Shown here in pieces: positions 1 through 10,350 of a stretch of DNA of 64,000 bases. Below the pieces are notes generated by a model that saw only the letters and a list, made by a program, of their open reading frames with translations, searched no databases and was not told the origin of the DNA. Each line of letters starts with the position of its first letter. Within the stretch, counting starts at the first letter, position 1. A program made the position numbers and the translations under genes. The stretch is taken from positions 1 through 64,000 of the forward strand of contig BLZA01000028.1 in the NCBI GenBank assembly GCA_013423385.1, given 5' to 3'. Origin of the DNA: Naganishia liquefaciens (lineage: Eukaryota; Basidiomycota; Tremellomycetes; Filobasidiales; Filobasidiaceae).

Positions 1-824
1 CAGTACTCGAGTCGGCAACAGGTTTGGGAAAGAAATGGCTCTCGATTGTTCCTTTTCACGCCCAGTTGGAGCTAACGGACTTCCAGGTCTCGACCGGCTT
101 ACACGTCAAGACCTTGATCCCGGGACCGGGCGCAGTCTGTAACCAGTGTGGCCTACAAACGCAGGAGGTCGGCCACGCAGAAGTCTGTGTTCACCGGCAC
201 AGCTGGAGTACTGCTCGACATGAGCAGGTCAAACGCGCCATTGCCTCCGCCCTCAGCAAAATTCAGGGTGTCGCGGTGGTGGTAGAACCGCTCATTGGTG
301 GCACCGCCCGACGCAACGACATCCGCGTAACCGGAAACCCGACATCTGGAATCGCCCGGCACGAGTACGACGTAACGGTCGTGTCTTTATCCACTCGGGA
401 CTCGGTCAACACCAGGATCCCTCCGAACTTGATACCGGATGACCCGGCTGAGCGCTGTTACGCGTTGATCGGCAAGTTTCTCGATGCCAAGGCCAACGAC
501 AAGATTCGCCGCTTGCCTCGGAACGGTATTCCCTTTACGCCGCTGGTGTTCACGGTCGGAGGAATGATGGACAAGGGAACGGTAGAGGTAATGAAGTTGT
601 GGCAAGACACGATGCCGCCGGCTGCCTTCTCGACCTTGTGCCAACAGTTGTCCCTAATCTTGTTGAAGGCGCGGGCGAGATCATTTGTACTGTAGGAGGA
701 GCCAAGAGAGACTGTAGACGGGAATATATTTACAGGTTCAACCGCCGAGGAGTGGCATTTTCTCTAGTTTTGGTAGAAATAGTCTTTGAATGTATACGTT
801 AGTTCAATGTTGGTATCTGATACA
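1..824 (+). mobile_element. 3' end of a telomere-type non-LTR retrotransposon (CRE/Cnl1-like LINE), truncated by the window edge
   Basis: The reading frame is open from the first bases to the stop at 693-695, so the 5' part (reverse transcriptase) lies left of the window. The visible protein is the C-terminal part of a LINE polyprotein. It has a zinc knuckle of form C-x2-C-x8-H-x3-C (translated near 156-206), followed by a restriction-enzyme-like endonuclease core: an R-N-D near 315 and an E-Y-D-V-T-V about 20 residues later, in place of the usual PD...D. This order (knuckle, then PD-(D/E)XK nuclease after the RT) is known from R2 and CRE clades. CRE-clade elements, including Cnl1 of Cryptococcus, insert in telomeric or other repeated targets. 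Here the 3' UTR (696-824) runs straight into CCCCTAA repeats, which fits such an insertion. Clade assignment is inference from this short part. Confidence 0.72.
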
Positions 825-850
825 CCCCCTAACCCCTAACCCCTAACCCT
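825..850. repeat. short telomeric repeat tract, unit CCCCTAA (TTAGGGG on the other strand)
   Basis: Three complete CCCCTAA units and partial flanks lie between the LINE 3' end and the Crypton fragment. The C-rich strand reads 5' to 3' on plus, the orientation expected at a left chromosome end. It is therefore either an internal remnant of an older telomere or a target site kept by the LINE. Confidence 0.85.
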
Positions 851-1950
851 GCTGTTGCGCATCGCACCCATTGCATGTGCTTTGCCTTCCTGATTCGTCT
901 TTCCGCTATACAGCAGAATGACGAGAATGTCGCATGGTGTCGGGCCTTCCTTGTCGTCAAGGGGTAGATGCTGCAGGTCGGCCAATTGAATGCCTCTTTT
1001 CGATTCGCCGCGAAGAACGCCGTAATGTGAGAGGGCAGCCATTGCCCGATCGCGAAGTCCTTCCGAGTTATTACGAATCAGCCCCTTTCCGAGAATGGAG
1101 GCCAGCTCGGCGTCTGTGCTATAGCATCTAGGAACGTATCTGCGAGGAGCAAGTCAACCGGTCAGACAAACTGTTCCGCTAATGACGGCGCCAGGAAGGA
1201 TGAAGCGCGCATTGTCCGCGCAATCTTTTGGCTCAAGCGCTTGTTGCTCACTTTCTGTCCAGTCGTTGAAATGACTTTTCATGAAGGCCGCCGTCTTCAA
1301 CTTCTCCGTCCGCGTAATGGCTATCACGGAAGGATGAGCGCGCGGAGATGGCACCTGACCGATGGTCGCAGCCTGCTGAGCCTTGTGCAAGCGACATAGG
1401 GCAGAAAGATATTGATTGATCACACTACTGCCGACGGTCTTTGTTGCCGTAATTGCTGCTGAGGGAGACGGTGACCTCGAACGCGACTTTGCCTTTTCCT
1501 TTCCCTTCTTGCCTCTCGTCCGATGTGCCCGTCCTACAACACATTCCTTCAAAAATAAAAATCCTGTTCGGGTACCAGCTACCATGGTGCTATATTGGGT
1601 GGCTACGTTAGTGGTGTCCACAGCGCCTTTTGACGTTTCAATCTCAAGAGATCCTATACTAACCGTTTCACATCCTCCATTGATCTTTGTACAGAGTCCG
1701 TAATGTCTTCAAGGGGCGGCTTCCCTTCCTTCACCGCTCGTGCGAGACACCACTCGCGGAATTCTCTCTGAGCTGGGCCATACGCCGCCTTTGTCGCTGC
1801 AGGAGAGGCCTTGTCAAGATCAGCGTCAATCTCATCCAATAGTACCTCATCGTCCCAAGTGAGAATCTCGTGTTCTTGTCTGGCAGCCGCTGGCTGAAAT
1901 TGCGAGGCTCGCTGGATATAGCCGGACGGCATGCTGCGTGGACTCAACAC
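851..1950 (-). mobile_element. Crypton-type tyrosine recombinase fragment (DNA transposon), cut off at the telomeric tract
   Basis: On the minus strand three reading-frame blocks line up with fungal Crypton/GCR1-like recombinases. From 1950 there is an N-terminal block with the typical A-Y-G-P-A-Q-R-E-F-REWC region. From 1621 there is a middle block with V-I-N-Q-Y-L-S-A-L-C-R-L-H. From 1042 comes the start of the catalytic domain, with LRGESKRGIQLADL, EGPTPC and GKTNQ. The LRGES arginine is the first catalytic Arg of the family. The later H-x2-R and the nucleophile Tyr would lie further left but are missing, because homology stops where the TTAGGGG repeats begin at 850. The blocks are in different frames, so introns or decay separate them. 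The element is not functional as seen. No terminal sequences were identified. Confidence 0.75.
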
Positions 1951-2744
1951 AGGCTGAGATGAGTGAAACTCTGGAAGGATTCGCTCTGCGTCTGCAGAAT
2001 GTGACAGTCATTCCTATTTACTATGGAACGAAGCTCGTGTAGATGGCAAGTGGACGCGACTTGGCTGATCGGCAATTGTCTCCGTAATATGCTGTTAATT
2101 TGATTCTACTTTTTCAGCCCAAAAATTACCTGGTATCCTTTGATTTTGAGACCGAGATATCTGAGCAGGACCGGACGCACACCCAGGACGCGCGTCCGGA
2201 CGCCATAGTTTAGCTGTAAACATACTTATTTATTATCGAGCTATTATGTGGCACTATTTACCGGACCATAGGTGGATTGCCCTTTGGAAGGCTTGGAGAT
2301 TCTCGAGGTGAGGATTCAATTAGGCGGGAGGTACTGTAGAGAGTGTGCTGATCCCAGGTGCGACACGCTGGGAATCATCGCGACGAGCTGGTGTCCAAGA
2401 CACCGCGCCGTGCCTCATAGCATTGCACTGAGACTCAGCCGAATGACTATGGTAGTCCTCGTAAGTTTCACTGCAATACTTTTGCCTCCTAGAATAGTTA
2501 TGTAAGAAAAATTAGATCCAGACTGACTTGTATTCCCATAGTTGGAGAAGGCGAAATTGGATCTTAATGTTGGACGCGCAAGTTAAATACTCTGACTCAG
2601 GCTTTGCAAACCTTACGTCATCAGCATTGAAGCTCAAGCATAAGTTAGGCAGTTGCTAAGAGAAGTGAGCATTACATAACCACTGCGTAGTCCCACTACT
2701 TGGCACGTTAGGATCCAGCTTGCATTTGAACTTAGTCATTTGAC
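1951..2744. other. non-coding stretch between Crypton and copia fragments
   Basis: About 800 bp with no convincing gene. It may contain the rest of the Crypton 5' region and element flanks. I could not define element ends here. Confidence 0.5.
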
Positions 2745-3597
2745 TTGTCAGCTATCGATTGTAAGGTCGTGCTGCAGTCTGAACTAAGCAAGGACGGTTG
2801 GCCCTTAACAATACGTCTAAATCAAGCTGCGTATATCGCAGGTGTTCTCGCACGCTTCGGTATGCAGGCGTGTAACCCTGTGTCATTGTTTGTGGAAAGC
2901 TTCAAGCTAGTGACGTTCGATCCGCTCGATCCCGAAGCTGTACATGCAAAACAACGCGCCGCACAAGCTGCAAGGAGATCTCTATACCAAGCTATCATCG
3001 ACTCGATTGTGTGGTCCGCGGTCAGTACCCGGCCGATCTGACTTTCGCAGCTGGCTACATCACCCGCTTCAACAGCAATCCAGATGACAATTATCTCAAA
3101 GCTGCCAAGAGGGTATTCCTGGATCTGAAGGGCAGCTTAGAGCTTGGTTTGACCTTTGGTATGAAGCACGCTGATTACCAACTCATTGGTTACAGTGTTG
3201 CGGATCATGCTGGGGATCTTGACAGTCGCCGAAGTACAACTGACATCGTCTGCGAATACCAGGGCTCTGTCATTCCCTGGGGATCCATTAGGCAAGCGAC
3301 TGTAGCTCTATCTACATGCGAAGGTGAGTATAGGGCCCTTGCTGAATCGTGCAAGGAAGGCACTTGGCCGTACAGGTTGCTACGAGAACTGCGCCAGAAG
3401 GTTGAAAAGCCTTCATCATCTGGTGTGATAATCGCGGAGCCATTTCGCTCACCGCAAATCCCGGTCATCACAAGCGAACCAAGCATATCGATATTCGATA
3501 CTACCTCATTCGGGAAGCCAACGAAGCCGGCAAAGTTGAGATGCTGCCCACTGGTACTCGTGACCAGGCGGCCGACATCCTGACGGAGGCGCTCTAG
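2745..3597 (+). mobile_element. fossil Ty1/copia LTR retrotransposon: pol C-terminal remnant (RT end and RNase H)
   Basis: The translated sequence matches the end of a copia-type polyprotein: the distal part of the reverse transcriptase followed by the RNase H region. Gag, protease, integrase and the RT core are absent. The coding frame is broken, so this is an old degraded copy. Flanking LTRs were not recognised with confidence, so the ends given are those of the recognisable coding homology only. Confidence 0.8.
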
Positions 3598-4219
3598 GCC
3601 CCTCTGCTTCAACGCGGTTGTCAGCTGGTGCACCTGTTTTAGATCGGTATCAAGTTGTTTGTGCCTCAACGGTCGCCCATGTCTCACATTCATTATCAGC
3701 TTCAACTGCTATTCATCAACTCGACAAATGCCTATCGCCATTATGCCAAATCACCTTGCTAATCGTTGACAACCGTGTGCTGGAGCAAGAGGGAGCGTTG
3801 TAAGGGGGTCCGGTTGGGGGAACAGGAAGACGGAGCTCATTCTCGGAGCTCATTCTATAGATGTCCGCCTCGACGGCAGTCGCCCTTTCCCTGTACCTAG
3901 CTCAGCCAATGGCCGCCGCTGCTGTGCTTCTAGCATAAGGCCCAGTATGTAGAGTGGTCCTCAGAGACCCAGAACCCCCGTTGGTCAAGCATCTTAAACT
4001 TTTTTGCTTGAACAACAGGCTGGACGTTGGTGATGACGTATCGGCGGCCGTCTGTTTTCTCTTTTTCTGTGAGATTTCCCAATTCCACCCATTTGGCGGC
4101 CGATTTGTGTTCTTTTTGTGCTCGATCGCTTCCGGGTTGTCCGCGTCATATAGACACATGCATCTTCAGCGTATCCTCAACAGCAACTGCCCTGTTCCTG
4201 CCATTGCCGTCTGCCCAAG
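3598..4219. other. intergenic region upstream of SEC6
   Basis: About 620 bp. It may include the tail of the copia fossil at its left. A direct duplication of GGAGCTCATTCT lies at about 3834-3857. The right third should hold the SEC6 promoter and 5' UTR. No gene seen. Confidence 0.5.
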
Positions 4220-6729
4220 ATGATGCCGGTGGCGTTCTACGAGCCGCCACGCTTACATATACCCCCGAAAGCGCCCACACCAATACCTCAGCCGGCGGTC
4301 GCGCGCGCTCCTGTGAATCTCACCCCGCTTCCCAACCTCCTCCGGCAACCGACAGACCTCCAGAAACTGCCGCTCATCCGCAAAAAGCTCATCAAGGAGC
4401 GCCATGCTCTCAGCACAACCCTCAACGCCGGTGTCTCGTCCCAACTCGCAGCCACACGCGAAGGACTCCGTGATCTCGTCGAAGCTCGGGATGAAGTCAC
4501 GCGGCTTCGTGATCGTTTAAAGGCGCTCGATAGGGGTCAAGGCCCCGGTGACACCGCCGCCCTTGAACGCATCGCCCAAGTCTCGCGTATCGCCCGGCAA
4601 ATCGCCCAAACGGTGGAAATTGTGCAACAACTACGGGAGATGACCAACACCGTTTCCCGCGTCGTCGAGCTCTTTGCACGGGACATCGAGGTGACGTTTG
4701 GACCGTGTCACGGACTGCTGGAAGTGCATGCGCAATTGATGAGGATGACGGGCTTCCGTGCAGAAGCCTTGCACGATGCGCGACCGGCGGACCGAGTGGT
4801 GTTGCTGGAGATGTTCAAGCCGCTGGATGAGCTGAATGCGCGGTTCGAGGAATGGATATTCAGCGTAGTCGCGGAAGTATTGGAGTGGATACGGAAAGGG
4901 AGGGCCGGAGTGGTGGTGAGAGTCTTCAAAATTGTGGAGGTGGAAGGCAAAGAGGACGAAAAGGTGAGTTTGCGCCGAGCTGTCGACGGCAAGACACTGA
5001 CTTTCGCCAGGCCGTCGCGCTCCGCCTCGTCCGTCGCGTCGCCGGCGCAGACAATCGTCGATCCATGCAAGCCGCCGCCCGGGTGATCAAAAACTGGCGC
5101 CACAAGCTCCTCGACACTCTTTCTTCTTCCATCGCCGCTCGATTCTCAGATTACCGCTCAACGACAGCCGACGATGTCGCATTCCTCGACGGGATGGAGC
5201 AGTGGATGTATGGCGACATTATGGTTGTTCAAGATGAACTCGAGAAGCTCGTTCCGTCAGACTACAACATTGTGGAATTCTGGGTCAAGGCCATGCACAA
5301 GAATGTGGACGCTTCATTAAAGGCGATTGCGACTTCCGAGCCGGAGGCGAGGGTGTTGTTAAGGATGCATGGATGGATCAAGGAATACCGGACCAGCATG
5401 AAGCAGCTTGGGATACCTGCAGCATGGCTACAACCACCTCTCCTTGACGGCAAACATCAAGACCTCATAGAAGACTACGTCCTTCTCATCGTCGAAAAGA
5501 TCGACAAATGGACCGTGAACCTCATGCATACCGAAACCCAAGACTTTACCACCCGTCAAGGCCAGCCCGAAGTCGATGAGCAAGGCTTATACGGGCTTAA
5601 CTACGCTGTCATCATGTGGGAAATGATGAATCAGCAGGTCGACCTTGCCGCCGACTCCGGACAAGGCGCCGTCCTCGCCCGTGTTGTCGGCGAAGGCTGC
5701 AAAGTCCTCTTGGGCACACAGAGCCATTGGGCACAGCTCATGCAAACAGAATACGCTCGTTTCACTGCTCCATCCGCCGAAGGCGCCCCACCCGTACCCG
5801 TAGGACTGGAAGACTACGTGATGGCACTCACCAACGACATGCTCAAGTCCGCTGACGCCGCCGAAAACATGCTCGCACGTCTCGAACCGCTCGTTAGTGC
5901 CAAATACAGCAGCATTATCTCGGCGTCGCTCAACGAAGCCATCGATGGCTACGTCGATCTCGCCAAGAAATGCGTCGCCGTCCTCGTTGGCTTGATCTTT
6001 TCTGACCTGCGCAGCGTATCAAAACAGCTCTTTACGCCGGCGTGGTACTCGCAGAACTTGGTCGAGAGTATGATAGCTACGATGGGGGACTACATGGCCG
6101 ACTACGAGGCACGCTTGAATCCGAGCCTGCGGGAGTTGCTCGTGCAGGATCTGGCCATGGAATGGCTTGCACTTTACCTGAACGCCTTGCGCAGAATACC
6201 GGCTCGAGGGTTCAAGATGCCCGTGGCGAGAGAAAGGATGGCACGGGACATAGACTGCGCCACATCGTTCTTCCAGCAGCTTAAGCCCGCCACCACGTCT
6301 ATTCCGAATCCAGACGAGGGGACGGGCGAAGAACCATCGCCAGGCACCGATGACCTCTCAATTCTCTCGCTCATTCATTCAATCTTGTCGGCATCACCGC
6401 AAATGATCTTCATGGATTACTGGGCTTTCGCTACGACGTATGGCCCGCAGCTTGGGTTTATAGAGGCCATTCTGCGGGGACGTGATGATCTGGACAAGCA
6501 GGCAGTCGCCGAGGTGATGGAGGGATTACGGCGAAAGGTGCGGGAGGAGAACGTTTCGGAGCCAACGGAGCCAACAATCATGGTGAGTCTCGCGGCATCT
6601 TTTTTGATTTATATCGCTAATTAGGCCAAACAGATCAAGGTCAAGAATCCCGAAGAGGGTCTTCTGGCGAATCTGAAGGGCAAGGCGGCAGCGTTGGGTG
6701 CCACGACGTATTCTGCGTTGAGGTCGTAG
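4220..6729 (+). CDS. SEC6: exocyst complex component Sec6
   Basis: Sec6 is a subunit of the octameric exocyst, which tethers secretory vesicles to the plasma membrane at bud or hyphal tips. The model has three exons, 4220-4963, 5011-6582 and 6634-6729, joined by two GTGAGT..AG introns of 47 and 50 bp. It gives about 803 residues, matching the size of yeast Sec6 (about 805). The N-terminal part has the family's coiled-coil block (RKKLIKERHAL... then arginine/leucine heptads). The long helical C-terminal half fits the Sec6 domain. The second methionine (4223) is an equally good start. The last 31 residues come from the third exon; without it the frame runs into intron and stops at 6624. The identification rests on sequence memory of the family, not on a search. 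Confidence 0.9.
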
Positions 6730-7481
6730 TTGCGGCAACGGCAAATTATCGGCTTGTTGCTCATGTGGAATGGGCAGGATGCACAGTTGTATGTCTTTCG
6801 TTGTATACATATGCATGGGTCGTAGTCAACATAGAAGGTTCACTGCGCCGGCTCACAAGATCGTCTGTCTGTTTGCCATTTTGGCATCCATAAGACATTG
6901 GACAAACAGTATGCGCACGCACTGCCCAGAGCTGCATGGCCGAAAAAAGAGATCTGCGCTGTCGCCGATGGCAATCTGCCAAGTTGTGTCTTGGGCGCGT
7001 GGACCCGACCTCTCTCTGGGCTTGTGTCGTTCGCGACGGCAGAATCTCGAAACTCGTAAGATTATCGAGAACCTGTTTCTAGCGTCGCTAGCAGTTGCCC
7101 GCCAAGACGGATCATCTGCTCAGACTTCGCCAGAGAAGCCTTTCGTCCCCAAAGCGTGAAGAGCCGGTTCAGCGTTCTGCTCTTCTCCCGAATCGCACGG
7201 GGACTCAGAGACTTTTATGTTCCTTGGATGAATGTAGAGCCGTATATCTTGAATGCAATCGATATGAACTTGAAATGTCTTTACATTGTCCCCTTGCCCA
7301 GCGTCAGCATTCCACGATACCTTCATCGATAAAACCCTTTCTTGCAGTAGTATATTTACACAGCGATGTCCCATGAATCTGTAGAAGCAAATGATCAATA
7401 CGATTTTGAACTCGCAGATGAGGTTTGGTTTGAAAGGCTTCACGATCAAGAATACCGATCTGGACTTGAGCTCTAGTTCAC
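6730..7481. other. intergenic region between SEC6 and CPL1-domain gene A
   Basis: Convergent 3' ends face each other here. Several short frames exist on both strands but none shows a family motif or a credible splice pattern. Confidence 0.5.
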
Positions 7482-9811
7482 TCATTCTTCGACGCAAGTG
7501 TTGTTCTCAACGGCCACAACGTATCCGGGACTACATTTGGCTGAAGTGAGGACGATCAAAAAACACTTTCGCTTAGCAAGCTGGGTGGGGCGGATCGACT
7601 TGACTTGCCTATGACACAACGTCCTCGTATACAAGCGATTTCGGCCGCGTTGACATCTGCCGAACAATCAATTCCCGGCAGATTCCTTCCGACGCACCCG
7701 CCGCAGCTCTCGAGTGAATTCTGGATGTCAATACACTTCTAGGAGGTCAACCATGAAGCTGTGGGTTATTTACCGGATGAGCTTACCTCGTACCCCTTTG
7801 GATAGACGGGGCAAGGGTAGAGATTACCGGGACACAGGCGTGTTGGGATCCTTGCTTGTCCAACAAGGCCACCTCTTTTTCGGAAGCCAGGAGTGACAAG
7901 GGCATCCGTACATGAATATTCAGAGCAGAGACCTGAAATGCAATGTTAGTCGAATGACGGCGCTGCAAAGGCGGGGTCTCACCCGAAATGCACAAATCAG
8001 GAGCGTGACCCGTTGCGCCACCATCTAGGGGGACGCACGGCGCGCCCCCGGATCCACACCGCTTCACGCCACCTTCTCCCGAACCACAGTTCAATAGACT
8101 CCGGAAGCTCGCTTGACCGTCTGAACCCGCACAATCGAGATCCTCGTCACATTCATCTCCCAGTGTTGCCGGAGGAACGTTACTGCAAACTCCCGCTCGG
8201 CAGAATAAGCTTGGGCAATCACCACTCGGTCCCATGTTCTGGTTATTACCGGTTCCATCCTCGACGGTACACCCTCCGTCACTCCCGCGACAAGTTGATC
8301 TGATGCACGAGCTAGTTTCGCTGCACTGGTAGTCTCCTTGGCAGAATTCACCGTTCTCACGTGGAATCAACGAAGTACATTGTGACGAGCGACAACGACC
8401 TGCAAGACCGGCCGTCAGCTTGACAAACTGCCCTGACCCATGGTTTCTCACCGGAGGCGCAGATATCGGCCGGTCCAATCGCTTCGCCATTCTCAGCAAA
8501 ACAAAACGCCGTTTCACCGCCGCATGTCTTCTCGCCTTCTGATGGTCCCGCACACGCAGCTGGAACATCCTGCCACGTTTCGGCGTCTACGCATTGATTA
8601 CTATCATCGCAAGGCTGCCCAATCTGAGCTGAAGGTAGAGTAGCGCATGACCCACTGCGGCAATATTCTGAGGACGATCAGCTTTGAGAATGCTATAGTA
8701 CAAACAGGACTTACTCGCTTGGCATTCATCCGTGAATCCTGTCAGCGTGTTATCCGACGCTAAGCAGGGCAAGCCCGCATCGCTGCAGTATCCCACTACG
8801 CAAATTTGACGACCTTCACAGCCAAAGTCAAACTCGCAAGGCGCACCCGGGGGCGACGGATTCAGAGTCGTGCACTGGTATCGTCGACAGTATCCCGATG
8901 CACAGACGCTCGAGCTGCCCGATTCGAATCCGCTGTCAGAGTAACATCTGGCTGATCCGCCGCCGCAGATTCGAGGATTACCGGCGCAATAGGCAGGATT
9001 GTCGTTCCATGTCTCGGCATTGACGCATTGGTTGTCCTGAAAGCACGCTTCTCCGAGGTTTGCAGTAGGCGTCGACGCGCAAAAGTTGTTGCGACAGAAA
9101 CCTGCGAATGTAAAAAAATCAGGTCCAAGTGACGCCGGGTCATGATCGCGCTAGCTGCCCAGAAGGGCAATAGCCGGTTCCATCTCCTCCCGTGGGACTT
9201 TCATCCGTCGCAGCGCATTCGTACAGCGACTGGTAGCATCGCCCGTCGAGACACGGTACCCCAGCTTGACATTCCCAATCGGCAAAACATTGTTCGCCGG
9301 GCTGAACGGGATCCTGACTAACGCAAATCGATTCCGGCATTGACCTGAAGGTTATGGCTCCATCAGCTTCTCAACCCATCGGACACAAGGCAAAACGAAC
9401 CCGAAGTGCAGATAGGAGTCAGTCCCGAGTCATCCCCGTTGTCTGCTCGACACGCCGCGCCATCCTCTCCGCATCTCGTCTCCACTCCGGCAAACGCCCC
9501 ACAGTCTGGTGAATACCCTGCGATGCTCTCGATACCGATACACTGCGAGCTGTCTTCGCATGGGTCTCCGAGATACGCCAGGGGAAGCGAAGCACAAATG
9601 TTGTAGCGGCACCAACCTGACGAAAGCCGTTAATCGATCGAACGCATATTCGTCGCTTCACCGCAAGCTTACCGGAAGTGCAATCAGGTGTGACTCCAGT
9701 CATGCGGCCGTTTGACGCGATGCATGGATTGCCCGCGTCATCTTGTGCGAGAACGATGGAGGTTTGAGTGCTGTGTGCAAAGACGAGCACGATGCCGGAT
9801 AGGAACCGCAT
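7482..9811 (-). CDS. secreted modular cysteine-rich protein with C-terminal CPL1-like domain (gene A)
   Basis: A multi-exon minus-strand gene starting at 9811. The first 22 or so residues form a signal peptide (MRFLSGIVLVFAHS, ending near LAQ). Cysteine modules follow, roughly one per exon: a short CIASNGRMTG..CTSG piece; G-W-C-R-Y-N-I-C type modules with C-G-G-x-x-A-x-C; and C-V-x-x-C-x-D-x-E-C type modules with an internal D-G/x-TG turn. Near 7930-7800 a linker with FRKRG precedes the C-terminal domain, which reads L-C-P-G-N-L-Y-P-C-P, then LESCGGCVGRNLPGIDCSAD, then CSPGYVVAVENNTC before the stop at 7482-7484. This end matches the CPL1-like domain known from Cryptococcus Cpl1 and many basidiomycete secreted proteins. 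The exact function is unknown; an extracellular or cell-wall role is inferred. Exon borders were placed by eye; about ten exons are likely. Confidence 0.85.
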
Positions 9812-10350
9812 TGGGCGAGACTGAGAATGATGACGTTTCTTGGCACTTGCTTGGACGAGTCTGATGTCGGCGAAAGATCAATCTTGTCGCCACGCCACTG
9901 AAGCCAACTGAATGGACCACGAGGATGGCCAGCCTTGCCAGCGCGCGTGCTGCGTTTCAGGAAGCCTCCTTTCCTCGCCCCATTCTGCATCCGCAATGCA
10001 TCCGCCGGGCTTGACACCTCGTTTGTCGCCCTGACGGGGGAGTGTGACGTGAGCCCTCGATCTCGACAAAGCGCCCATGGCGATCCGCTTTTATCACATC
10101 CGCCTCGTGAGATGGGAATTACCAGTGGCAGCCCTACACGCGCGCACTCGACAGCGAAAACGTGTTTCGTTGAGTCTGGATTTTCTAACGCAAGCGATGA
10201 TAGCATGTGTGCTGATGAAGAGGCTCACGGCTTGCACACAATGTCCATTTCACTTTTCCCCTTGTAACCTGTAACCTATACAACGTATATGCGCCCGGAA
10301 AGCGGTATCAAAACTATGCAAACGAGATCACAGCCTCGGACTATGGACAA
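9812..10350. other. intergenic region, promoter side of CPL1 gene A
   Basis: About 540 bp between the start of gene A and the 3' end of the zinc-cluster gene. Overlapping frames occur on both strands without family features. No gene is called. Confidence 0.5.

Noticed and set aside
825-850. Reading the CCCCTAA tract as a simple microsatellite
   Set aside because: The unit, its orientation and the telomere-type LINE beside it make a telomeric origin more likely.
9700-10206. Minus-strand frame of 168 codons upstream of CPL1 gene A
   Set aside because: No family features; it overlaps the gene A start region and other equally open frames.
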